From an uncultured Selenomonadales bacterium (GTDB lineage Bacteria > Bacillota > Negativicutes > Selenomonadales > Selenomonadaceae): a stretch of 35,261 bases of DNA. The stretch spans positions 1 through 35,261 of the forward strand of contig ONUH01000019.1 of NCBI GenBank assembly GCA_900321035.1, in the 5' to 3' direction. A program made the translations under genes and the position numbers. The notes under the pieces were generated by a model. It had not been told where the DNA came from and made no database searches. It saw only the letters and a list, made by a program, of their open reading frames with translations. Below are positions 24,292 through 32,145 of the stretch, piece by piece (position 1 is the stretch's first letter; each line of letters opens with the position of its first letter).

Positions 24292-25300
24292 AACTGTCAA
24301 AAAAATCCTCGTCATTGATTTGGCGTTCATAGGCGATGTGATTCTTGCCACGCCGACGATGCGCGCGTTGAAGGCGCATTTTCCGAACGCGAGCCTGACG
24401 ATGCTGACGATTCCCTTGACGGCTGAAATCGCGGCGATGAATCCCTATGTGGACGAGGTGCTGGTTTACGACAAGCGCGGCAGGGATAAAGGTTTTTTCG
24501 GTATTTGGCGCGCGGCGCGGCGGCTTGCGCCGATGGGCTTCGATCTCGCCGTTTCGATGAATTTTGCGTTGCGTGGCGCGGTGGTAGCGCGGCTCGCAGG
24601 AATTCCCCAACGGCTCGGTTACGACGCGCAGCATGCGGGTTGGTTTCTGACGATGGTCGCGTCCCATCGGCGCGACGGAATCAAGCATGAGACGCTGAAC
24701 CATTTGGAGATCTTGCGTCCGTTGGGATTTGATGAAAACAACATAGACGCGTCGCTTTCCATGCAGGTACCGGAAAGCGCGAGGGAAAGTCTTGCGGAAA
24801 AGAGTGGGCCGCGCCACATTCCGCAGGATGGGTATCTCGTGCTTTGCCCAATCGGCAGCTATGTCCGGAAGAATCTGTCGTTGGCGACGGCGGCGCATAT
24901 CGTTCGCCATTTCAGCCAGCGGAAACCGATTTTTTTGATTGGCAGTGCGGCGGAGGCGAAACAGCTGGAGGAAATTGCTCGGCTGGCGGGTCTGCCGCCC
25001 AATAATGTGTTGGCGGGCGCGTTGACGCTGCCCGAACTGGCGGCGTTTCTTGAAAACGCGTCTTGCCTGATTACTGTCGACACGGGGCCGCTCCATATTG
25101 CGCAGGCTGTCGGCTGCCGCACCGTTGCGGTATTCGGTCCGACCGATCCCGTGGTTTGGGGTCCGCGCGGCGAAAAAGACGCCGTGCTTTATCACAAGAC
25201 AGATTGTTCGCCCTGCTGGGGCAAAGGAAAATGCGAGAAGCGCATGGTTTGTATTGAAGGCACTACGGCCAGGGAGATCATCCAGGCGGTCGAACGTTGA
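24281..25300 (+). CDS. GT9-family ADP-heptose:LPS heptosyltransferase
   Basis: A 339-aa GT-B enzyme. ATG 24281 has GGAGG six bases upstream and overlaps the hypF end by 11 bases. The N-terminal domain begins KKILVIDLAFIGDVILATPT, the heptosyltransferase P-loop-like start. The nucleotide-sugar domain has LCPIGSYVRKNLSL and the family signature TVDTGPLHIAQAVG, then VFGPTDPVVWGP. Near the end is a Cys-rich stretch (CSPCWGKGKCEKRMVC) also seen in WaaF/WaaQ-like enzymes. It probably adds a heptose to the LPS inner core at the cytoplasmic face. Whether it is the WaaC, WaaF or WaaQ equivalent cannot be settled from motifs. Confidence 0.85.
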   Translation: MDAETVKKILVIDLAFIGDVILATPTMRALKAHFPNASLTMLTIPLTAEIAAMNPYVDEVLVYDKRGRDKGFFGIWRAARRLAPMGFDLAVSMNFALRGAVVARLAGIPQRLGYDAQHAGWFLTMVASHRRDGIKHETLNHLEILRPLGFDENNIDASLSMQVPESARESLAEKSGPRHIPQDGYLVLCPIGSYVRKNLSLATAAHIVRHFSQRKPIFLIGSAAEAKQLEEIARLAGLPPNNVLAGALTLPELAAFLENASCLITVDTGPLHIAQAVGCRTVAVFGPTDPVVWGPRGEKDAVLYHKTDCSPCWGKGKCEKRMVCIEGTTAREIIQAVER

Positions 25301-25306
25301 TTTTTC

Positions 25307-25335
25307 TTGCCTATGGCATGCGCATCGTCTATAAT
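25307..25335 (+). promoter_or_regulatory. Candidate promoter for the LPS operon
   Basis: TTGCCT (25307-25312), 17-bp spacer, perfect TATAAT (25330-25335), 35 bases before the next start codon. No clear terminator separates it from the upstream gene, so read-through from hypF is possible. Confidence 0.6.
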
Positions 25336-25369
25336 GAATAAGATATAGTACAGCGAAAGGAGAGGCGGC

Positions 25370-26503
25370 ATGGCGGCGGATTACCGAAATATTCTTGTCA
25401 TTAATCTTATGCATATCGGCGATTTGATGCTTGTGACGCCTGTGCTGCGCACCCTTCGGACGAATTATCCTTCTGCACGGTTGACGCTTCTTGCGGACAA
25501 GAAGCTTCGCGACCTTGTGGAGTTCAATCCGCATATCGACGAATGCCTTTTGATTGACAAGAAAGGGAAGGACGATCATCTCGGTTCGTTTTTTCGCTTT
25601 ATCCTCGGTGTGCGCAAAAAGAAGTTCGATCTGGTGATCAATCTGCACCGCAATGAGCGCGCGTCGGCTATCGCGGCGTTTTCCGGCGCAAAGCGCATCG
25701 TCGGTTATGCAAAACCTGGATTTTCATTGTTTTTTGACGAGGTCTTGCCGAATAAGAAGGCCGTCATGCACCAAATCCATTCGCATTTTGAGGTGCTGAC
25801 GAAGGCCTGCGGCGTCACACGCATCGACGACGGCGGTCTTGAAATGGAGATTCCGCCGGGCATGGACGACGAGGCGGCACGGCTATGGCATGAGAATTTC
25901 CCGGAAGGCCAGAAGGTCGTCGCGTTCAATATTGGCGCGAGTTGGCCGACGAAACGGTGGTTGGACGAATATTTTGCCGAATGTGCCGACATATTAGTGG
26001 AGCGCGGCTATGGGGTCGCATTTTTTGGCGGCCCCATGGATGAAGAGATGGTGCGTGACTGTCTCGCGAAGATGAAGCAGAAGGACAGTAAGGCCGTGCG
26101 CGTGTTTACGGGCAAGCTGTCGCTGGGCGTGCTGGCGGGGATGCTTCGCCGTTCGGCGCTTTTCCTGACGACGGATTCCGGGCCGATGCATGTCGGGGTC
26201 GCGATGAATATGCCTGTGGTGACGATGTTCGGTTCTTCGCCTGTGCCGGGCTTTTATCCGTACGACGCGAAGGACGTGCTGGTCAAGACGCCGGAACCGT
26301 GCCACCCCTGCGGTATTCATATTTGCCCCAAGCAGGGTTCGGACAATATGGCCTGTATGAAAAAGATTCCCGTGGACGTGGTGATGCGTTATGTGGACGA
26401 GCTTTTGGATGAATACGGGGACTCCATAGGCGCATGGCCGCCGCATTACGGGGAGTATGCGTGCCGTGTCATTGATTTGGCGGAAAAGGGGCGCGGGGCA
26501 TGA
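25370..26503 (+). CDS. GT9-family LPS heptosyltransferase, second copy
   Basis: A 377-aa GT-B enzyme with an AAAGGAGAGG ribosome site. It opens RNILVINLMHIGDLMLVTPV, like the GT9 gene upstream. The donor-binding half has AFNIGASWPTKRW and TTDSGPMHVGVAMNMPVVTM, with the D-S-G-P-x-H signature. Near the end is a Cys set, CHPCGIHICPKQG. The C-terminal tail of about 30 residues (after DELLDEYGDS) is longer than in the neighbouring gene. It is probably the second inner-core heptosyltransferase. Its end overlaps the next gene by four bases (ATGA), so it starts a tightly coupled operon. Confidence 0.85.
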   Translation: MAADYRNILVINLMHIGDLMLVTPVLRTLRTNYPSARLTLLADKKLRDLVEFNPHIDECLLIDKKGKDDHLGSFFRFILGVRKKKFDLVINLHRNERASAIAAFSGAKRIVGYAKPGFSLFFDEVLPNKKAVMHQIHSHFEVLTKACGVTRIDDGGLEMEIPPGMDDEAARLWHENFPEGQKVVAFNIGASWPTKRWLDEYFAECADILVERGYGVAFFGGPMDEEMVRDCLAKMKQKDSKAVRVFTGKLSLGVLAGMLRRSALFLTTDSGPMHVGVAMNMPVVTMFGSSPVPGFYPYDAKDVLVKTPEPCHPCGIHICPKQGSDNMACMKKIPVDVVMRYVDELLDEYGDSIGAWPPHYGEYACRVIDLAEKGRGA

Positions 26504-27579
26504 AAATCATTCAGGTTGCCCATGCACTGCATCCGACAGATGCGGCAAGCCGTCAGCTTTTGCATATGGATGAAATCCTGCAGGAACTCGGCTATGAAAC
26601 GGCCATATATGCCCATCGGGCGGACGAGCGTCTTGCGGATCGCGTCGGACGGATGGGGGATTTTGAGGCTGAACCGGGAAATATCGTAATCTATCACATG
26701 ACTACGGGGACTTCGTTTAACCGTTGGGTTTGGAATTACCCGCGAAAAATCGTTCTTTTTTATCATAATATCACGCCGGCCCGTTATTTTTTCGGCAACG
26801 CCTGGGGTTCCTGGCTGAAATGCCTGCGCGGACGGCACGATTTGAAAAAGATTGCGAAAAACACGTTTTTTGCTTGGGGCGCCAGTGAATATTCAAGGCG
26901 AGAATTGGAAGCAGTCGGCGTTGAACGGACTGCGGTGCTGCCGATCGTGGTGGAGCCGGAAACGTATACGGGGCGAGGCGAGGATGAAGCGGTGCTTCGC
27001 TATCAGGACGGGCGGCTGAATCTGCTTGTCGTCGGTCGAGGCGTGCCGCACAAGAAGCAGGATGAAGCGATTGAGGCTGCCGCTTGGTACCGGGACAATA
27101 TATCGAAGGACATTCGGCTCGTAATCATTGGGAATATCAAACCGAGCTATGAAAAGAAGCTTCATGCGCTTGTCAGGAAACGCGGCATGGAGGAAAATGT
27201 GCTGTTTGCCGGGCAGATTTCGGACGAAGCGCTTTGCACTTGGTACCGGATTGCGGACGGGTTGCTCTGCCTGTCCGAGCACGAGGGCTTTTGCGTGCCG
27301 CTGGTCGAGGCGATGATTTTCGGCCTGCCGATTTTCGCGAAGCCGGCTGCCGCCGTTCCAGAGACGCTGGGCGGGGCGGGCGTTCTGCTCTCTGACTCGA
27401 GTCCGGCAGCCGTCGCCATGGCAGTACGCCAGACATTGGCGGACGAGTTGGCTTTGGCGCGGCTAAAAAAAGGCAGGGCGGAGCGGCTGTCGGCGTTTTC
27501 CTTTGAGCGGACGAAGGCGAAGCTCGACGAGGATATGCGTCAAATAGTTCGTATGTGGGAAAAGGAGCGGCAAGCATGA
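26500..27579 (+). CDS. GT4-family glycosyltransferase
   Basis: A 359-aa GT-B enzyme. The N-terminal half (MKIIQVAHALHPTDAASRQL) is the acceptor domain. The C-terminal half has NLLVVGRGVPHKKQDEAIEA, where GT4 enzymes bind the nucleotide sugar, and the E-x7-E-type signature SEHEGFCVPLVEAMIFGLPI. The retained glycine-rich loop and acidic residues suggest an active retaining transferase. The sugar cannot be read. Four-base overlaps with the genes on both sides (ATGA each time) place it firmly in the LPS core operon. It contains no membrane helices, so it acts at the inner face of the membrane. Confidence 0.85.
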   Translation: MKIIQVAHALHPTDAASRQLLHMDEILQELGYETAIYAHRADERLADRVGRMGDFEAEPGNIVIYHMTTGTSFNRWVWNYPRKIVLFYHNITPARYFFGNAWGSWLKCLRGRHDLKKIAKNTFFAWGASEYSRRELEAVGVERTAVLPIVVEPETYTGRGEDEAVLRYQDGRLNLLVVGRGVPHKKQDEAIEAAAWYRDNISKDIRLVIIGNIKPSYEKKLHALVRKRGMEENVLFAGQISDEALCTWYRIADGLLCLSEHEGFCVPLVEAMIFGLPIFAKPAAAVPETLGGAGVLLSDSSPAAVAMAVRQTLADELALARLKKGRAERLSAFSFERTKAKLDEDMRQIVRMWEKERQA

Positions 27580-28574
27580 AAGAACTGCGGGACGGGCTTA
27601 AGGAATTTGTCGGGCGCAGAACGGAACAGTGCAAGGTGCTTGTAGTCGGCGACGTGATGCTCGATCAGTATTATTACGGCGAGGTCACGCGCATTTCACC
27701 GGAAGCGCCGGTGCCGATCACGCGGGTCGTGAAGACGAAAGAAACGCTGGGCGGCGCAGCGAATGTCGCGCATAATCTGGCGCTTTTAGGCTGCCAAACA
27801 GAAGTCGCGGCTTGTATCGGGGCGGATCATCACGGCGGACGGCTGCGGGCGCTTTTTGAGAGCAAAGGGATTTCTATTTACGGTTTGGTGGTGACAAAGG
27901 CGCCGACGACGACGAAGCTTCGCGTCATCGGCGGGCATCAGCAAATGATGCGCCTGGATTTTGAGGAAACGGAACCGGTAACTGGAGAAGACGGGGAACG
28001 TCTTTTTATGCTGGCGCAGGCGTCGCTTTCCGATGGCGCGGGGGCGTTGGTGATTTCCGACTACGGCAAGGGAATCGTGACACATGCGCTTTGCGAGCGG
28101 CTCATCGAAGCGGCGCATCGGAAAAATGTTCCCGTAGTCGTTGATCCGAAAGGGAACGATTGGGAAAAATACCGTGGCGCGGATTATATTACGCCTAATC
28201 TGAAAGAACTCAATGCCGTGCAGGAGCATTCGGTGAAAAATGAGAACGCGGAGGTAGAGAAGGCTGCGCGATATGCGATGAAGCGTTTCGGAATTCGTGC
28301 GATGGTGGCGACTCGTTCCGAATGTGGCTTGTCTTTAGTTACGGAGGATGCGGCGGTGCATATCCCGACGAAAGCGCAGGAGGTTTTTGATGTATCCGGT
28401 GCTGGAGACACTGTCATTGCGGCTTTTGCGCTGGCGTTGGCGGGCGGCCTCCCGCCGGAGAGAGGCGCATATTTGGCGAACTTGGCCGCCAGTGTTGTCG
28501 TCGCAAAGGTGGGAACCTACGCGGTGAGCAGGAAAGAACTTTTGTCGGCGTTGGAGCGGGAAGTTGCGCTTTGA
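27576..28574 (+). CDS. rfaE1: D-glycero-beta-D-manno-heptose-7-phosphate kinase (HldA/RfaE domain I)
   Basis: A 332-aa PfkB-fold kinase that phosphorylates heptose 7-phosphate at C1 in ADP-heptose synthesis. ATG 27576 is used: AAAAGGAG lies eight bases upstream and the codon overlaps the preceding stop (ATGA). The family start is LVVGDVMLDQYYYGEVTRIS, followed by PEAPVPITRV and GGAANVAHNLALLG, and then the ATP site DVSGAGDTVIAAF with catalytic base D278. In E. coli the protein is fused to an adenylyltransferase (HldE, about 477 aa). Here it ends after the kinase, so a separate HldC/RfaE2 is required and is not in this window. Confidence 0.93.
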   Translation: MKELRDGLKEFVGRRTEQCKVLVVGDVMLDQYYYGEVTRISPEAPVPITRVVKTKETLGGAANVAHNLALLGCQTEVAACIGADHHGGRLRALFESKGISIYGLVVTKAPTTTKLRVIGGHQQMMRLDFEETEPVTGEDGERLFMLAQASLSDGAGALVISDYGKGIVTHALCERLIEAAHRKNVPVVVDPKGNDWEKYRGADYITPNLKELNAVQEHSVKNENAEVEKAARYAMKRFGIRAMVATRSECGLSLVTEDAAVHIPTKAQEVFDVSGAGDTVIAAFALALAGGLPPERGAYLANLAASVVVAKVGTYAVSRKELLSALEREVAL

Positions 28575-28613
28575 AACTTTGGATAATTAGTGGAAAAAGA
28601 AGGAATCAACGGC

Positions 28614-29858
28614 ATGCAGCAAAAAATTGAACGATTAGATTCTTGGATTTACTATGCTTTGTGCGGTTTTTCGCTGTCTTTATTTTCAACGGTCGCGGGC
28701 TCCAGTATTTTTCTCGGGTTTTCGATTGCGCTTTTTGCTGTTCGAATCGTTTTGCGGCGTAGCGATCTTTTAGAGCCGTTCAAAATATATCGGCGGTTTG
28801 TATATGCCTATGGACTGTTTGTGTTGGCAATGCTTGTGTCCGCCCTTCTTTCCGGGGATATTCGTCAAGGTGTGGGCTTGGTCGTTTCCCGACAAGGGTA
28901 CTATGTGATGCCGTGCGTGATTGTCATGGCCATCGTTCGCGATAAGGATAGGTTGATTGTGCTTGCTAAATTGGTGTTGTTTTCGCTATTGGCTAACAAT
29001 TTATGCCTCTTATGGAAGACATGGAGCCTTTATGGAAAGGTAGATGAATTGCGTGTTGACGGCTTGGTGGGTTTCATGGCTTTAGCAGCTGTGTATTCTG
29101 TGGCCATTCCGGTATTGTATTTGGGAGCGGCATATTTTAAAGGCCGGTGGCGATGGATTTGTTTCGTTTCCGGTTTGTCCTGCATTGCCGCGAATCTGTT
29201 CACCGGGACGCGGAGCGGCTGGTTGACAAGTGCTGCCGTGTTGGTTGTTGTTGCTGTTTTGTATACGAAAAGCAAAGGAAAATTGATTGTCGGCGTGTTG
29301 GCGGCAGTGGCGTGCATGACGATAGTTTTTATGGCCTCGCCGCGGCTTGGAGAGCGGCTCGCGTCGATGGGGTCACTGGAAAAGCAGGCGTCGGTTACAG
29401 ATCGGTTCAGTATGTGGCATAGCGCGGTGAATGTGTGGAACGATTATCCTGTGCTGGGCATCGGGGTTGGACAGTATGAAAAAGCCTATCAAACAAAATA
29501 TTGTCTGCCGGGATCCGAAGATTATAAACGCAAGCCTGACCAGCGACACAAACATCCGCACAGCAACTTTATGCTGATTCTGTCCGAGGCGGGAATCGTC
29601 GGCGCAGCGACATTCTTGTTTTTCCTTGGTTTGTTATTGTGGTTTTCTCTGCATGGATGGTGGAAAACAAAGGATGTGCTGTATCTTGTGCTTCTAAGTA
29701 TACTGTTGGGAACGCAGCTGCAAGGCATGATGGATACCAATATAAAAATGACGGTGGTCAGCAAGGCATATTGGTTTTTGATGGGCATCACATTGCAGCT
29801 GATTGCTGTCAATTGTGATGGAAAGATAACGGTATTAACACACGGAAAGGATGAATAG
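28614..29858 (+). CDS. O-antigen ligase family protein (WaaL/RfaL-like, Wzy_C)
   Basis: A 414-aa membrane protein with about 11-12 helices and one large periplasmic loop in the second half. ATG 28614 is chosen for the AAGAAGGAA site nine bases upstream; GTG 28590 is also in frame. The loop contains DRFSMWHSAVNVWNDYPVLG, GIGVGQYEKAY and HKHPHSNFMLILSEAG, the Wzy_C signature with its conserved His (H316) before Ser-Asn. WaaL moves undecaprenyl-linked O-chain to the lipid A-core at the periplasmic face; a polymerase (Wzy) has the same domain, so that alternative remains. Base use looks more A+T-rich than in the rfaE1 and rfaD genes, as is common for O-antigen genes. Confidence 0.82.
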   Translation: MQQKIERLDSWIYYALCGFSLSLFSTVAGSSIFLGFSIALFAVRIVLRRSDLLEPFKIYRRFVYAYGLFVLAMLVSALLSGDIRQGVGLVVSRQGYYVMPCVIVMAIVRDKDRLIVLAKLVLFSLLANNLCLLWKTWSLYGKVDELRVDGLVGFMALAAVYSVAIPVLYLGAAYFKGRWRWICFVSGLSCIAANLFTGTRSGWLTSAAVLVVVAVLYTKSKGKLIVGVLAAVACMTIVFMASPRLGERLASMGSLEKQASVTDRFSMWHSAVNVWNDYPVLGIGVGQYEKAYQTKYCLPGSEDYKRKPDQRHKHPHSNFMLILSEAGIVGAATFLFFLGLLLWFSLHGWWKTKDVLYLVLLSILLGTQLQGMMDTNIKMTVVSKAYWFLMGITLQLIAVNCDGKITVLTHGKDE

Positions 29859-29861
29859 AGT

Positions 29862-30833
29862 ATGATTATTGTAACGGGCGGAGCCGGCTTTATCGGCAGC
29901 AATATCGTCAAGGAGTTGAATCGACAGGGGCGGGACGATATATTGATTGTCGACGACCTCAAAGATGGGCAGAATTACAAAAATCTTCGCGGATTGAAGT
30001 TCCTTGATTATCGGTACAAGGACGATTTTTTGGAAAGCGTCGAGGAAGACGACTTTGACGGCACCGACGTGGACGCTGTTTTTCATGAAGGAGCCTGCTC
30101 CGATACGATGGAGTATGACGTCAACTATATGATGAGCGTTAATTACGAGTATTCCAAGGCAATGCTTCATTATTGCCTTGAACACCGCGTGCCGTTCTTT
30201 TACGCTTCTTCTGCCTCCACGTATGGTGCGGGTGTGAATGGCTTCACCGAAGGGAATCGGTGTGAAGATGCATTGAATCCGTATGCGTTTTCAAAGCTCG
30301 CATTTGACCGCTATGTGCGCCAGCTTTTGCCGGACGCCCGCAGTCCTGTCGTTGGGTTACGGTATTTCAATGTCTACGGGCCGCAGGAGCAGCACAAGGG
30401 CAAGATGGCGTCCATTTTTTATCAGCTTTACAATCAGATACTTGAAACGGGCGTCGCGCATCTGTTCGAGGGATACGACGGTTACGGCGACGGCGAACAG
30501 AAGCGTGATTTTATCTATGTCAAGGACGTGGTGAAGGTCAACCTGTGGTTCTGGCGCGAGAAAGGCCCGAGCGGCATTTATAACTGCGGCACGGGTAAAG
30601 CGCACACATACAACGAGGCGGCGCAGGCGGTCATTGACGCGATGGGGAAAGGGAAAATCGAGTATCGTCCGTTCCCGGAGGTCTTGAAGGGGAAATATCA
30701 ATCCTTCACCGAGGCGGACCCTGCAGCACTCCTTGCGGCGGGGTATAACGGAGGATTCTTTGCTATGAAGGACGCAGTGAAGGAATATTGTGATTTCCTT
30801 GCGTCGGGCGGTTATTTCACTTATGGGGAATAA
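29862..30833 (+). CDS. rfaD: ADP-L-glycero-D-manno-heptose 6-epimerase
   Basis: A 323-aa short-chain dehydrogenase-type epimerase (HldD) that carries out the last step of ADP-heptose synthesis with bound NADP. The Rossmann motif IIVTGGAGFIGSNIV starts at residue 2. The catalytic set is S116 (YASSASTYG), Y141 and K145 (YAFSK), close to the E. coli numbers 116, 140 and 144. RYFNVYGPQEQHKGKMAS and EGYDGYGDGEQKRDFIYVKD are family signatures. The start lies three bases after the waaL-like stop. It is in one operon with the heptose kinase and phosphatase genes. Confidence 0.96.
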   Translation: MIIVTGGAGFIGSNIVKELNRQGRDDILIVDDLKDGQNYKNLRGLKFLDYRYKDDFLESVEEDDFDGTDVDAVFHEGACSDTMEYDVNYMMSVNYEYSKAMLHYCLEHRVPFFYASSASTYGAGVNGFTEGNRCEDALNPYAFSKLAFDRYVRQLLPDARSPVVGLRYFNVYGPQEQHKGKMASIFYQLYNQILETGVAHLFEGYDGYGDGEQKRDFIYVKDVVKVNLWFWREKGPSGIYNCGTGKAHTYNEAAQAVIDAMGKGKIEYRPFPEVLKGKYQSFTEADPAALLAAGYNGGFFAMKDAVKEYCDFLASGGYFTYGE

Positions 30834-31368
30834 ACCGGTGGGACGGAAAGCAATTTTTTTCGACAGGGACGGCACGTTGAACGTCGATAAAAATTATCTG
30901 TATAAAGTTGGAGATTTTGAATGGCTGGGCGACGCCCCGAAAGCCATCCGGTGGGCAAACGAGCATGATTATTTGGTCATTGTCGTTACAAATCAAAGCG
31001 GCGTCGCACGCGGCTATTTTACGGAGGAGGACGTGCGGTCTCTGCATGCGTGGATGAACGAAGACCTTGCGCGGTTTGGCACGCATATCGACGCATTTTA
31101 CTATTGCCCGCATTTGCCGGCGGGAAGCGTTGCGGCTTATGCGAAAGAATGTGATTGCCGGAAACCGAAGCCGGGGTTGATTGAACAGGCCTGCGCTGAT
31201 TTCGATATCGACCGTGGAGAATCACTTTTGATTGGAGATAAGCTGCGGGACGTCGAATGCGCGGCAGCGGCAGGAGTGCGGGGCATACTTTACGAAGGCG
31301 GAAGCCTTTTGGAGCTTTTGAAGCAGACTTTGGGGCAGAACCATAACACTGGGGAGGCAAAGGAGTAA
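30823..31368 (+). CDS. gmhB: D-glycero-beta-D-manno-heptose-1,7-bisphosphate 7-phosphatase
   Basis: A 181-aa HAD phosphatase that removes the 7-phosphate before adenylylation. The nucleophile and acid/base are D14 and D16 in IFFDRDGTLN; motif II is VVTNQSGVARG; the zinc loop is CPHLPAG ... CDCRKPKPG; motif IV is LIGDKLRDVE. All are intact. ATG 30823 overlaps the end of rfaD by 11 bases; GTG 30838, with GGGGA eight bases upstream, is a real alternative and would remove five residues. Its stop overlaps the next start by one base (TAATG). Confidence 0.92.
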   Translation: MGNKPVGRKAIFFDRDGTLNVDKNYLYKVGDFEWLGDAPKAIRWANEHDYLVIVVTNQSGVARGYFTEEDVRSLHAWMNEDLARFGTHIDAFYYCPHLPAGSVAAYAKECDCRKPKPGLIEQACADFDIDRGESLLIGDKLRDVECAAAAGVRGILYEGGSLLELLKQTLGQNHNTGEAKE

Positions 31369-32105
31369 TGGCATCTTTGGCGGTCGTGATTTTGACGCTG
31401 AATGAGAAAGAGAACATTCGGGAGTGTATTGAAACCGCTTCCTTTGCTGATGAGGTCCTGATTATAGATTCAGGCAGTAATGACGGAACGCAGGATATTG
31501 CCTGCTCTTTGGGAGCGCGCGTAGTTGAGCGCCCGATGGATGAAAGTGGCTTTGCGGGACAGAGAAACTTTGCATTGACGCAGACGAAGACGGAGTGGGT
31601 ATTTTATCTTGATGCCGATGAACGATTGACTGCGGAAGCCGCAGAGGAAATCAAGGGAATTGTTCGGAATGGTACGCCTGCGGCATGGGAAATTCGCCGT
31701 ATCAATTACGTTATGGGGAAGGAAATGCGCTACGGAGCGCATCGTCCCGATTGGTCGCTGCGACTCTATCCACGTGATTCTGTGCAGTGGAAAGGTACAG
31801 TACATGAGCAGGCACTGATTACAGTGCCTGCTCGGCGTATGCGCGCCTGCATGCATCATTATACTTACGCGGACTGGGAGAGTTATTTTCAAAAATTCAA
31901 CCGTTATACGACGATTGCTGCGGAGTCTCTTCATGCACGGGGAAAGCGTGCGACGCTTTTCAAAACAATGTTGGATCCGTTGTTTACCGTTTTTAAGATG
32001 TATATATTGAAGGCGGGCTTTCTCGACGGTTGGTTTGGGTGGGTGATGTCCGTCATGGCAGGTTTTTATACGTTCGTTAAATATTTGAAGCTTCGGCAGT
32101 TGTGA
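31368..32105 (+). CDS. GT2-family glycosyltransferase (WaaE/KdtX-like)
   Basis: A 245-aa GT-A enzyme. It begins SLAVVILTLNEKENIRECIE, the WaaE-type start, with VLIIDSGSNDGTQDIA (nucleotide site) and the D-x-D in FYLDADERL (D82, D84). RYGAHRPDWSLRLYPRD and the catalytic WKGTVHEQ follow, all typical of LPS core beta-1,4-glucosyltransferases such as Klebsiella and Serratia WaaE. A hydrophobic C-terminal segment (about residues 200-235) may tether it to the membrane. It most likely adds a hexose to the heptose core. Confidence 0.88.
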   Translation: MASLAVVILTLNEKENIRECIETASFADEVLIIDSGSNDGTQDIACSLGARVVERPMDESGFAGQRNFALTQTKTEWVFYLDADERLTAEAAEEIKGIVRNGTPAAWEIRRINYVMGKEMRYGAHRPDWSLRLYPRDSVQWKGTVHEQALITVPARRMRACMHHYTYADWESYFQKFNRYTTIAAESLHARGKRATLFKTMLDPLFTVFKMYILKAGFLDGWFGWVMSVMAGFYTFVKYLKLRQL

Positions 32106-32145
32106 TCGTGCAATCATTGAAAGTCGAATTGGGTGATAGGCGGGT

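Noticed and set aside
24059..25648. Minus-strand open frame (529 codons) opposite hypF and GT9 genes
   Set aside because: It spans two real genes and a promoter; no domain is recognisable.
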